The translations under genes and the position numbers were made by a program. The notes below the pieces were generated by a model. The model was not told the origin of the DNA and did not search any database. It was given only the letters and a program-made list of their open reading frames with translations. From the NCBI RefSeq assembly GCF_029952525.1, contig NZ_JASAOF010000023.1, forward strand, positions 1 through 64,000: a DNA stretch of 64,000 bases. Reading direction: 5' to 3'. Below are positions 41,724 through 49,529 of this stretch, in pieces; the first letter of the stretch is position 1, and every line of letters starts with the position of its first letter. Origin of the DNA: Saccharopolyspora ipomoeae (GTDB lineage: Bacteria > Actinomycetota > Actinomycetes > Mycobacteriales > Pseudonocardiaceae).

Positions 41724-42620
41724 ATGGATGTCATGGAGCTCCGCCAGCTGACCTACGTCGTCGCCGTCGCCGAGTCCGGCAGCTTCACCCGGGCCGCGCA
41801 CCGCTGCTTCGTCGTTCAGTCCGCGCTCAGCGAGCAGATCGCGCGGCTCGAGAAGGAGCTGGGCACCAAGCTCTTCGAGCGGACCAGCCGTCGCGTCCGG
41901 ATCACCCCGGCCGGTGAGGCGTTCCTCGGTCCCGCGCGCGAGGCGCTGGCCGCCGCGGAGCGGGCCGCGGGCAACGCCGTGGCGTGCGGCGGCGAGGTGC
42001 GCGGCAACCTGGTGATCGGCACGATCACCCCGCTCACGGCGGTGGACCTGCCCGGGGTGCTGGCGACCTACCGAGACCGGCATCCGGCCGTGCGGATCAC
42101 CCTCCGCACGAGACTCGTGCGAGACCTGCTGCAGCAGGTCCGCGAGCACGCGTGCCACGTCGCGTTCGTCGACGCGCGTCCGGGCGAGCTCCCGCGCGGG
42201 CTGGCCGGGCGCGTGCTCCGCCAGGACGAACTGGTCGCGATCGTCCCGCACGGGCACCCGCTGGCCGACGCGCCGCGGCTCTCCCCCGCGCAGCTGGCGG
42301 AGGAGGACATGGTCGACATGCAGAGCGGTTCGGGCATCCGCCCGCACAACGACGCGGCGTTCGACGCGGCGGGTGTGACCCGCGCGGTCGCGTTCGAGGC
42401 CGACAGCATGGCCCTGCTGGAACAGCTCGTCGCCCGGGGGCTCGGAGTCGGGCTCGTCTCCGCTCCGACCGCCGCCCGGATGTCGGGTGTGCGCAGCGTT
42501 CCCACCACCGGCGTCCCGCCGCGCACGGTGCAGGTGCTCTGGCCGACCTCCGGAACCTCGCCCGCGACCGAGGCCTTCCTCCAGCTGCTGCGGGAGGAGG
42601 TCCCTCCGGAAGCGGAGTAG
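41724..42620 (+). CDS. LysR-family transcriptional regulator
   Basis: Product of 298 aa. The N-terminal winged HTH is canonical (MELRQLTYVVAVAESGSFTR, then AAHRCFVVQSALSEQIARLE). The C-terminal effector domain starts near residue 90 (GNLVIGTITPLTAVDLPGVL). ATG at 41733 (MELRQL) is an equally good start. The nearest divergent gene is the small membrane protein at 41270-41605. The ligand is unknown. Confidence 0.92.
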   Translation: MDVMELRQLTYVVAVAESGSFTRAAHRCFVVQSALSEQIARLEKELGTKLFERTSRRVRITPAGEAFLGPAREALAAAERAAGNAVACGGEVRGNLVIGTITPLTAVDLPGVLATYRDRHPAVRITLRTRLVRDLLQQVREHACHVAFVDARPGELPRGLAGRVLRQDELVAIVPHGHPLADAPRLSPAQLAEEDMVDMQSGSGIRPHNDAAFDAAGVTRAVAFEADSMALLEQLVARGLGVGLVSAPTAARMSGVRSVPTTGVPPRTVQVLWPTSGTSPATEAFLQLLREEVPPEAE

Positions 42621-42621
42621 C

Positions 42622-43629
42622 TCAGAGCCAGGAGAGGGCGGCGGTGACGAGGGATTCGGCGCCGGTGCTCAGCGCCGCGCGGGTCGGGTCGGGTACGTGG
42701 TGGGCGAGGACGACGTCGGGACGTGCGTCGGGCTCGCCGTGGAGCTGCACGAGGAGGGTGCCGCGCCAGCGGTCGGCGTCCTCGGACAGCAGTTGTGCTG
42801 CGCCGAGAACGCACGCCACGTCGGCGGATTCGCCGGAGGCGGCCCGGAGCAGGACCGCGGGCCCGGCGCCGTTCTCCAGCACGCCGATGCCGTCGGAGAC
42901 CTGGAAACCGAACTCGCGCAACCGTTCTTCGGCTCCTGGGCCCGCGTTCCGGAGGAACTCCTCCTGCCAGGACAGCCGGGCGTCGAGCGCCGGCTTCTCG
43001 TCGGGGACCTTCCGGCGGGGTGTGCTGGGCACGCGCAGCCGGTAGCGGACGCCGAGCATGCGGATCGCGAAGCACACCGCCGCGGCGGCCAGCGCGGTCG
43101 CGATGCCGTAGACCTCCCAGCGCACCGCCACCACCGTCAGCACCGCGCCCACCAGGGCGGGGACCGCGTAGAAGTCGCTGGTCAGGACCGAGGGGACGCG
43201 CTTGATCGCCACGTCGCGCAGCGTCCCGCCGCCCACGGCGGTCAGCGCCCCGAGCAGCACGGCCTGCGTGCCGCCCAGCCCGTAGTCGAGCGCTTTGCTG
43301 GCCCCGGTCACGCAGAACACGCCCAGCCCGACCGCGTCGAAGAGCGTGATGAGCCGGGTGAAGCGCTCCAGTTCGACGCTGATGAAGAACGCCACCAGCG
43401 CCCCGGCCGCCGCCACCCCGAGGTAGAGCGCGTCGTTGAAGGTCGCCGGCGGCAGCGCGCCGATCACGATGTCGCGGAGGATGCCGCCGCCGAGCGCGGT
43501 CATCATGCCCAGCGTGATCACGCCGACCAGGTCCAGGCGCACGACGCGCACGGCGGTGAGCGCCCCGTTGAGCCCGAACGCGAACGTCCCGGTCAGGTCC
43601 AGCGCGAGCAGCAGCGGAGCTTGAGCCAT
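42622..43629 (-). CDS. TRIC-type (UPF0126) channel protein with extra C-terminal domain
   Basis: Product of 335 aa. The first ~200 residues are two repeats of a three-helix unit with the UPF0126 glycine signature (TALGGGILRDIVIG; TAVGGGTLRDVAIK), as in prokaryotic trimeric intracellular cation channels. The last ~115 residues form an extra soluble domain, rich in charged helices, that ordinary ~200-aa homologues lack. Its stop is 1 bp from the stop of the convergent LysR gene. An AT-rich inverted repeat lies ~80 bp upstream. Confidence 0.85.
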   Translation of the reverse strand: MAQAPLLLALDLTGTFAFGLNGALTAVRVVRLDLVGVITLGMMTALGGGILRDIVIGALPPATFNDALYLGVAAAGALVAFFISVELERFTRLITLFDAVGLGVFCVTGASKALDYGLGGTQAVLLGALTAVGGGTLRDVAIKRVPSVLTSDFYAVPALVGAVLTVVAVRWEVYGIATALAAAAVCFAIRMLGVRYRLRVPSTPRRKVPDEKPALDARLSWQEEFLRNAGPGAEERLREFGFQVSDGIGVLENGAGPAVLLRAASGESADVACVLGAAQLLSEDADRWRGTLLVQLHGEPDARPDVVLAHHVPDPTRAALSTGAESLVTAALSWL

Positions 43630-43709
43630 CCCGACAGTCTGACGTCCGCGACACCCCACCACGCGATCAGGCGCGCTGAGCGATGAGACCTGTCTGCCGC
43701 CGCGATGAG

Positions 43710-43725
43710 TTCAGTAATAACTGAA
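43710..43725. promoter_or_regulatory. AT-rich inverted repeat TTCAGT-AATA-ACTGAA
   Basis: Six-bp arms with a 4-bp spacer lie ~81 bp upstream of the TRIC-like gene, inside a locally AT-rich patch. The position suits an operator or upstream promoter element. The binding protein is unknown. Confidence 0.4.
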
Positions 43726-43763
43726 ATTAATTCGGGTCACGGCCCCGGGAGACGGCGGGCGTT

Positions 43764-43809
43764 CCCGATTTCAATGGAAATCAGGAATCCGAGTTCCATT
43801 GAAATCGGG
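43764..43809. terminator. Hairpin downstream of the S33 peptidase gene
   Basis: Perfect 16-bp arms (CCCGATTTCAATGGAA and its complement) enclose a 14-nt loop, 14 bp after the peptidase stop codon (minus strand). The stem is AT-richer than the genome. It may terminate the peptidase transcript or belong to the window's family of intergenic palindromes. Confidence 0.6.
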
Positions 43810-43823
43810 TCGACCGAGCCGGG

Positions 43824-45320
43824 TCAGGTGGGGAGGCCTGGGCCTGGGCAGGTGGTGTTGCGGACGGGGAGTTGGCCGGTGAGGAGGTAGGTGGCGGTGG
43901 GGTCGTCGACGCAGGGGAGGTTCTGGCTGGCGACGACTCCGTGGGAGTAGGTGTTGCGGGCTGTGATCATGCGGGAGCCCGGGAGGAGCGCCTGCATTCG
44001 GCGGGCTCCCGGCAGGGGAGTGGTGGGGTCGTGGTCGGCTTGGGTGAGCAGCACCGGGGGCATGTCGGGGTGACCGAGCCGCGCGGGTTCGGCCGGGTTC
44101 GGCCAGAAGGCGCAGGTGGTCGCCTCCAGGCCGGTGAGGATCGGGTGGGGGTCCGCGGCGCGGAGCGCGCGGATGTCGGCCAGCACCTCCTCCGGGGTCG
44201 GGCGTGCGCTGTCGTTGCACTTGACCGTGCGGAGGGCGGCTTCGTAGTTGCGGGATTCCGGGTCGGGTTCGGGCAGCGCGGGTTCCAGGGCTTCGGTGCT
44301 GCCCGAGCCGACGTAGGTGCGCAGGGCTTCGGCGAAGGGGCGCCAGCGCTCGGTGCGCGAGAGGGTCTTGTAGACGAGGTTGTCGAACTCACCCGCGCCG
44401 AAGGCGTTTTGCGCACCCGCGCCGAAGGCGTTTCGTGCACCCGCGCCGAAGGCGTTTCGAGAACCCGCGCCGAAATCGTCGTCAGCGGAGGAAAGGCTCG
44501 CGCGGGCGCGGGTGTAGGTGTCGCGGACCTCCTCGCGGGTGGTGCCCAGGCCCAGGTCGGGGCGGGCGGCGATCCAGTCGAACAGGATATCGCGCTGGTG
44601 GAGCATGGCGTGGGCTTGGAGGACGTCGAAGTCGTGCCAGCGGTCGGGGCTGACGGCGCTGTCGAGGACCATCCGGCCCACGTTCTCGGGGAACTCGTGG
44701 GCGTAGGCGGCACCCAGGTAGGTGCCGTAGGAGACGCCGAGGAAGTTCAGCTCCTCCTCGCCGAGGGCGTCGCGGATGCGGTCCATGTCGCGGGCGGTGC
44801 TGGTGGTGTTCATCGCGGCCGCGTTCGGGTTGTGCCGCAGGCAGTCTCGCGCCTGGGCGGATAATCGGTCGAGGTGCGCGCGTTCCTGGTCGGGGCCGGC
44901 GGGGACCGGTTCCGGCGAGGGGTGCTGGAACAGGCCGCCGAGGTCGCCGCAGTCCAGCGGGGCGCTGCGGCCGACGCCGCGCGGGTCGAAGCCGACGATG
45001 TCGTAGGCGCGGCGCACCTGTTCGGGGAGCTTGGCCCCCTTGCTCACCGCGTACTCCAGGCCGGAGCCGCCCGGGCCGCCCGGGTTGACCAGCAGTGCCC
45101 CTCGGTACTCCTCGGGAGTGCCGGTGGCCCGAACGCGTGAGATCGAGATCATGATCTCGTCCTCGGGATGCCGCTCGTCCAGCGGTACCGCGAGTTCGGC
45201 GCACTCGGCGCCTTCGAACGGGCACGGGCCGAAGGCCAGCGGTTTCGCCTCCGCGGGCGCGGCGCCGAGCAGGGGAACGGCGAGCACCAGGGCTGCGGCG
45301 GCTGCCGTTTTCTTCGTCAC
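43824..45320 (-). CDS. Secreted S33-family alpha/beta hydrolase (tripeptidyl aminopeptidase-like)
   Basis: Product of 498 aa from GTG. A Sec signal peptide (TKKTAAAAALVLAVPLLGAA) ends near AEAKP. NPGGPGGSG gives the oxyanion hole, GVSYGTYLG the nucleophile (Ser197), and the C-terminal TAP-like domain has LTQADHDPTTPL (Asp) and NTYSHGV (His). Such enzymes remove N-terminal tripeptides or hydrolyse esters outside the cell. Residues ~281-310 carry tandem FGAG(x)2NA octapeptides encoded by 24-bp DNA repeats. The promoter faces the metallophore-type operon across 102 bp holding a Zur-like box. Confidence 0.88.
   Translation of the reverse strand: MTKKTAAAAALVLAVPLLGAAPAEAKPLAFGPCPFEGAECAELAVPLDERHPEDEIMISISRVRATGTPEEYRGALLVNPGGPGGSGLEYAVSKGAKLPEQVRRAYDIVGFDPRGVGRSAPLDCGDLGGLFQHPSPEPVPAGPDQERAHLDRLSAQARDCLRHNPNAAAMNTTSTARDMDRIRDALGEEELNFLGVSYGTYLGAAYAHEFPENVGRMVLDSAVSPDRWHDFDVLQAHAMLHQRDILFDWIAARPDLGLGTTREEVRDTYTRARASLSSADDDFGAGSRNAFGAGARNAFGAGAQNAFGAGEFDNLVYKTLSRTERWRPFAEALRTYVGSGSTEALEPALPEPDPESRNYEAALRTVKCNDSARPTPEEVLADIRALRAADPHPILTGLEATTCAFWPNPAEPARLGHPDMPPVLLTQADHDPTTPLPGARRMQALLPGSRMITARNTYSHGVVASQNLPCVDDPTATYLLTGQLPVRNTTCPGPGLPT
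44391..44478. repeat. 24-bp tandem repeat inside the S33 peptidase gene
   Basis: Three full units (44391-44414, 44415-44438, 44439-44462) and a partial fourth differ by few bases. Each contains ACCCGCGCCGAAGGCGTTT. The length is a multiple of three, so the frame is kept, adding 8 residues per unit. The inner CGCC-GAA-GGCG can form a small hairpin. Confidence 0.92.
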
Positions 45321-45365
45321 GTCGAGTCACATCCATTCGCACTAAATGGAGGTTGATCCCCCTTT

Positions 45366-45380
45366 TGAAAACGATTATCA
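45366..45380. promoter_or_regulatory. Zur-box-like palindrome TGAAAACGATTATCA
   Basis: A 7-1-7 palindrome in a 102-bp divergent intergenic region, 42 bp from the ATP-grasp start and 45 bp from the peptidase start. The arms TGAAAAC and TGATAAT (read inward) match at 5 of 7 positions. It closely resembles the actinobacterial Zur operator form TGAAAATGATTTTCA. Zur represses zinc-uptake genes when zinc is plentiful. The consensus is quoted from general knowledge, and no motif scan was run. Confidence 0.6.
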
Positions 45381-45422
45381 TCACCGACTGTTGCAGTGCA
45401 ATCGTCGGGATGGGAGTCGTTG

Positions 45423-46679
45423 GTGAGTCACCTGCTGTTGGTGGAGAGCTGGGTCGGGGCGATGAGCACGTTGCTCCCCAGGGCGATTCACGAGGAGGGA
45501 CACCGGTTCAGCTTCGTCACCCGGGATCTGCAGCACTACTTGCGATCCGCGCCCGGACCGGGGCCGCACCCGCTGCTCGGCGCGGACAACGTGCTCACCT
45601 GCGAGACCAACGACCTCGACGTGCTGCTGCCGCACCTGGAGCGCCTGCAGCCCGTGCTGGGCTTCGACGGCGTCACGACCTCGTGCGACTACTACCTGCC
45701 CACCGCGGCGCGGATCGCGCAGCGGCTCGGACTTCCCGGCCCCGCGCCGGAATCGGTCGAAGCCGCCTGCTCGAAGGACCGCACCCGGCGCGCGCTGCGC
45801 GAGGCCGGTGCGCCCGGCCCGGCGTTCGCGCTGGCCGAGACGCTGCGCGGGCTGGAGGAGGCCGCCGCGGCGATGGGCTTCCCGCTGGTGCTCAAGCCGG
45901 TGGACCTGTGCGCGGGGATGTTCGTGCGGAAGGTCGAATCCGAGGCCGAGCTGCGCGAGGCGTTCGAGGCGCTGCAAGGGTTTCCGGTCAACGCTCGCGG
46001 CCAGCAGCGCAGTCCCGTGGTGCTGCTGGAGGAGTTGTTGACCGGTGCCGAGGTGAGCGTGGAGACGGTCACCTTCGGCGGGCGGACCACGGTCGTCGGC
46101 GTCACCGACAAGAGCGTCGCCGGCGCACCGTGGTTCGTCGAGACCGGCCACATGTTCCCGGCCGCCCTCGATGACGACACCCGCGAAGCCGTCTCCGCGA
46201 CGGCGGTGGCCGCGATCGAGGCGCTGGGGCTGGACAACACCGTGTGCCACACCGAGATCAAGCTGACCGGCGACGGCCCGAAGATCGTCGAGGTCAACCC
46301 GAGGCCCGCCGGGAACCAGATCACCGAGCTGATCCGCCGGGTCACCGGCATCGACCTCGCCGCCGTCCACGCGCAGGTCGCGCTGGGGGAGAAGCCCGAC
46401 CTGACCCCGGTGGACACCGGCGCGGCCAGCGCGGCCATCTCGTTCCTGCTGCCGCCCAAGACCGGCCCGATCGCCGAGATCGGTGGTGCGGACGCGCTGC
46501 AGGACCCGGCGGTGGTGGACTACCGGATCAAGCCCGCCGGGCACCACGCCGGAGCTGCGACCAGCAACAACAACTACCTGGGGCACGTGATGGTGACCAG
46601 CGACCGGCCGGGTGCGGCGCGCCCGCACGCCGAGCTGCTGGTCTCCGGTCTCGACGTGCGCTACGAGGACGCCGCGTGA
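45423..46679 (+). CDS. ATP-grasp ligase, first gene of the putative metallophore operon
   Basis: Product of 418 aa. GTG at 45423 has GGGAG 6 nt upstream; a GTG at 45396 is possible. It is an ATP-grasp carboxylate-amine ligase: SKDRTRRALREAGAP, FPLVLKPVDLCAG (ATP-binding lysine), VLLEELLTGAEVSVETVTF, and metal-binding EIKLTGDGPKIVEVNPRPAG with the E...N pair. Members join amino acids or carboxylates through acyl-phosphates (BacD, DdaF, carnosine-synthase types). Here it would form the amide bond of the product. It overlaps the next gene (GTGA). The substrates are not predictable. Confidence 0.9.
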   Translation: MSHLLLVESWVGAMSTLLPRAIHEEGHRFSFVTRDLQHYLRSAPGPGPHPLLGADNVLTCETNDLDVLLPHLERLQPVLGFDGVTTSCDYYLPTAARIAQRLGLPGPAPESVEAACSKDRTRRALREAGAPGPAFALAETLRGLEEAAAAMGFPLVLKPVDLCAGMFVRKVESEAELREAFEALQGFPVNARGQQRSPVVLLEELLTGAEVSVETVTFGGRTTVVGVTDKSVAGAPWFVETGHMFPAALDDDTREAVSATAVAAIEALGLDNTVCHTEIKLTGDGPKIVEVNPRPAGNQITELIRRVTGIDLAAVHAQVALGEKPDLTPVDTGAASAAISFLLPPKTGPIAEIGGADALQDPAVVDYRIKPAGHHAGAATSNNNYLGHVMVTSDRPGAARPHAELLVSGLDVRYEDAA

Positions 46680-47476
46680 ACCTGTCGCTGGCAGCCCTGA
46701 TCGACGAAGTCCACGGGGGACAGCACGGCGAGGAGATCGGCGAAGCCGAGGTCAGCGTGGGTTTCCTGACCCAGCAGGGCGTCCGGCACGCCTCCCGCAG
46801 CACCTCCTACCGCAACCACGTGCTGAGCCTGCGCGTCGGCGACGCCGTCGGCTCGTGCGCGGTGGAACCCGGTGAGCTCACCGAGGACGTCGTGCTCGAC
46901 TGCGTCGGCACGCCCGTCGCCGAACTCCTGCGCCACCCGTCGACGGCGGTGCGCGTGGCGGCGCTCGACGGCTACCTCCAGTCGATGCGCCCGCACCACC
47001 GGCACGCCGAGGAGGTGGTGATCGGGCGCGGCGGTTCGCTGCAGAAGTCCTTGCACCGGGCGAAAATCGTGGTCGATCTGCTGCCACCGGTGCGGCGGGT
47101 GCTGGTGATCGGCGTGGTCAACTCGCTGCTGCACCACCTGCGCGAACGCGGCGTCGACTACCTGGCCTGCGACTACAAGGGCGGCCGGACCGAGTGGGGC
47201 GAGCCGGTGCACGCCGACGCCGAGGCGGTGCTGGGCGAGTGCGACGCCGTGCTGGCCTCCGGGATGGTGCTGGGCAACGGCAGTTTCGACCCGCTGCTGA
47301 CCCACGCCCGCGACACCGGACAACCCCTGGTGCTGTTCGCCCAGACCGGTAGCGGTGTGCTGCCGCGCTTCCTGGGATCCGGGGTCACCGCCGTGTCGGC
47401 CGAGCCGTACCCGTTCTTCTGGCTCGACGGCGGCCCGAGCCTGCTCTACCGCTACTCGGAGGAGAAACCCGCATGA
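46676..47476 (+). CDS. DUF364 protein (putative heavy-metal chelation family, PF04016)
   Basis: Product of 266 aa. The N-terminal half (LAALIDEVHGG onward, SYRNHVLSLRVGDAVGSCAV) resembles the enolase-N-like domain of DUF4213/DUF364. The C-terminal half is the Rossmann-like DUF364 domain (VLVIGVVNSLLHHLRERGV, then DAVLASGMVLGNGSFDPLL). Pfam describes the family as putative heavy-metal chelation; catalysis is undefined. Its coupling to an ATP-grasp gene on one side (GTGA) and a PLP enzyme on the other (ATGA) points to a biosynthetic step or metal handling in the same pathway. Confidence 0.82.
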   Translation: MNLSLAALIDEVHGGQHGEEIGEAEVSVGFLTQQGVRHASRSTSYRNHVLSLRVGDAVGSCAVEPGELTEDVVLDCVGTPVAELLRHPSTAVRVAALDGYLQSMRPHHRHAEEVVIGRGGSLQKSLHRAKIVVDLLPPVRRVLVIGVVNSLLHHLRERGVDYLACDYKGGRTEWGEPVHADAEAVLGECDAVLASGMVLGNGSFDPLLTHARDTGQPLVLFAQTGSGVLPRFLGSGVTAVSAEPYPFFWLDGGPSLLYRYSEEKPA

Positions 47477-48522
47477 ATCCGGACCTGCTCGACCTGGTCT
47501 GCGATACGCCGCTCGCCCGGGTCTCGGCGCCGCTTCCCCGGACCCACCCGGGTTTCTGGGCGAAGCTGGAATGCCTGAGCGCGGGCGGGATGAAGGCCCG
47601 CGCCGCGCTGTCGATGTTGCGCGGCGCCCGTCTTCGCGGTGAGCTGCGGCCCGGTGCGCCGGTGGTGGAGTCGACGAGCGGAACCCTGGGCGTGGGACTG
47701 GCTTTCGCGGGCAACGCGCTCGGCCATCCGATCGTGCTGGTGGTCGACGAGGAGCTCGAACCCGGGATGCGGGCGCTGCTGCGCGCCCACGGCGCGCGCC
47801 TGGAGATCGTCGACCGGCCGCATCCCGAGGGCGGTTGGCAGCAGGCGCGCCTGGACCGGGTGCGCGAGATCTGCCGGGAGCTGCCCGGCGCGTACTGGCC
47901 GGATCAGTACAACAACCCGGACAACCCGGCCGGGTACGCGGAGATGGGCGCGGAGATCTGCCGCCAGCTCGACCGGGTCGACGTCCTGGTGTGCAGCGTC
48001 GGCTCGGGCGGGCACAGCGCCGGGATGATCCGCACGGTGCGCCGCCGGTGGCCGCAGGTGCGGCTGATCGGCGTGGACACCGTGGGCTCGACGATCTTCG
48101 GCCAGCCGAACCGCCCGAGGGTGATGCGCGGGCTGGGCAGCAGCATCCACCCGCGCAACGTCGACTACCCGCAGTTCGACGAGGTGCACTGGGTCGGCGC
48201 CGGTGAGGCGGTCACGACCTGCCGGGAGCTGGCGCGCAACGCCTTCGTCACCGGCGGCTGGAGCACCGGCGCGGTGGCTCTCGTGTCCGCGTGGGCGGCG
48301 CGGGTGGATCCGGGCGCGAACGTGGTGACGGTGTTCCCCGACGGCCCGCACCGCTACCTGGGCACGGTGTTCGACGACGACTACTGCCGCGCGCGGGGAC
48401 TGCTGGACGCCCCGGTCGCCACCCGCCCGATCGAGGTGGCGCGCCCGGAGGTGGAGGCGACGGGCTGGACCCGCTGCCGGACGGTCTTCGACCCGCTGAT
48501 GACGATGGAGGTGCCCGCTTGA
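47473..48522 (+). CDS. Cysteine-synthase-like PLP-dependent enzyme
   Basis: Product of 349 aa, fold-type II PLP enzyme. The Schiff-base lysine is probably in LSAGGMKARAAL, the counterpart of GSxKDR in cysteine synthase. The substrate loop is ESTSGTLGVGLA, the phosphate-binding loop GSGGHSAG. Related enzymes (SbnA in staphyloferrin B, the cysteine-synthase-like enzyme of EDDS biosynthesis) perform beta-replacement to make 2,3-diaminopropionate-type building blocks. A similar role, supplying an unusual amino acid, is inferred. The K-A-R in place of K-D-R argues against ordinary cysteine synthesis. Confidence 0.85.
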   Translation: MNPDLLDLVCDTPLARVSAPLPRTHPGFWAKLECLSAGGMKARAALSMLRGARLRGELRPGAPVVESTSGTLGVGLAFAGNALGHPIVLVVDEELEPGMRALLRAHGARLEIVDRPHPEGGWQQARLDRVREICRELPGAYWPDQYNNPDNPAGYAEMGAEICRQLDRVDVLVCSVGSGGHSAGMIRTVRRRWPQVRLIGVDTVGSTIFGQPNRPRVMRGLGSSIHPRNVDYPQFDEVHWVGAGEAVTTCRELARNAFVTGGWSTGAVALVSAWAARVDPGANVVTVFPDGPHRYLGTVFDDDYCRARGLLDAPVATRPIEVARPEVEATGWTRCRTVFDPLMTMEVPA

Positions 48523-49529
48523 GGCTCGACTGGCGAGCGAGCGGCCTGGCGTTGCGCGAGCCGCTGCGGATCTCGCGGTCGGTGATGGCCGAGCGCGACG
48601 CGGTGACCGTGATCCTCGACGACGACGGCGAGCTCGGCCACGGCGAGGTCGTCACCAGCGTCCACTACGAGCTCGACGTGGCGCGCATCGACGCCGAGCT
48701 GACCGGGGCGCGCGCGGCGCTGGCCGCGCTCACCCCGGAGGAAGCGCTGGTCACCGATCTGCCGCAGGTCTCGCCGGGGGTGCGGGCCGCGCTCGACGCG
48801 GCGCTGCACGACCTCGTCGCGCGCCGCCGCGGCATCGCCGTCCACGAACTCCTCGGCGTCGCAGCACCGGGTGCGGTGCCGACCGCGCGCACGATCGGCA
48901 TCACCTCCGCCGAGCGGGCCGTGGCCGAGGCGACCGGGCTGGTCGGGCAGGGGTTCGAGGTGCTCAAGGTCAAGCTCGGCACCGGTGCCGACGAGCTCGC
49001 CCGGGTGGCGGCGATCCGCGACGCCGCCCCGAACGCCCGCCTGCTGCTCGACCCCAACGGGGCGTGGCAGCCCGACGAGGCCCGTCGGATGCTGCGCGCC
49101 GCAACGGAGTTCGAGGTGGAGGCGGTGGAGCAGCCCATCGCCTCGGGCACCCCGGACCTGCTCGCCGAGGTCGCCGCGGACTCGCCGGTCCCGGTGATCG
49201 CCGACGAGGACGCCCGCACCCCCGGAGACGTCCGGCGCCTGGGTTCGCGGGTGCACGGCGTCAACATCAAGCTCCCGGAGTGCGGTGGCCCGCGCGCGGC
49301 GCTCGAAATCATCGATACCGCAAGGGATTTGGATATTGACGTGATGTTGGGCTGCCAGGTCGCCAGTTCGCTGGGGATCGCGCCCGCCGTGCACCTGGCG
49401 GGCGCGGCCCGCTGGGTCGACCTCGACGGGCACCTGCTGCTGGCCCGCGACCCGTGGACCGGGCTCGGCGGGGAGAGCGGGACGTTGCGCATCGCCGGAC
49501 TCGTCGGTCTCGGGGTGCGTCCGGCGTGA
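48519..49529 (+). CDS. Enolase-superfamily enzyme, dipeptide-epimerase-like
   Basis: Product of 336 aa from TTG at 48519, which overlaps the PLP-gene stop (TTGA). Muconate-lactonising/dipeptide epimerase features: catalytic KVK (VLKVKLGTGADE), metal ligands in LLDPNGAW, EAVEQPIA and VIADEDAR, and the second lysine in VNIKLPECGG. Such enzymes invert the alpha-carbon of a dipeptide residue by 1,1-proton transfer. Next to an ATP-grasp ligase it may set the stereochemistry of the ligated product. A muropeptide role is less likely given the context. Confidence 0.87.
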   Translation: MRLDWRASGLALREPLRISRSVMAERDAVTVILDDDGELGHGEVVTSVHYELDVARIDAELTGARAALAALTPEEALVTDLPQVSPGVRAALDAALHDLVARRRGIAVHELLGVAAPGAVPTARTIGITSAERAVAEATGLVGQGFEVLKVKLGTGADELARVAAIRDAAPNARLLLDPNGAWQPDEARRMLRAATEFEVEAVEQPIASGTPDLLAEVAADSPVPVIADEDARTPGDVRRLGSRVHGVNIKLPECGGPRAALEIIDTARDLDIDVMLGCQVASSLGIAPAVHLAGAARWVDLDGHLLLARDPWTGLGGESGTLRIAGLVGLGVRPA

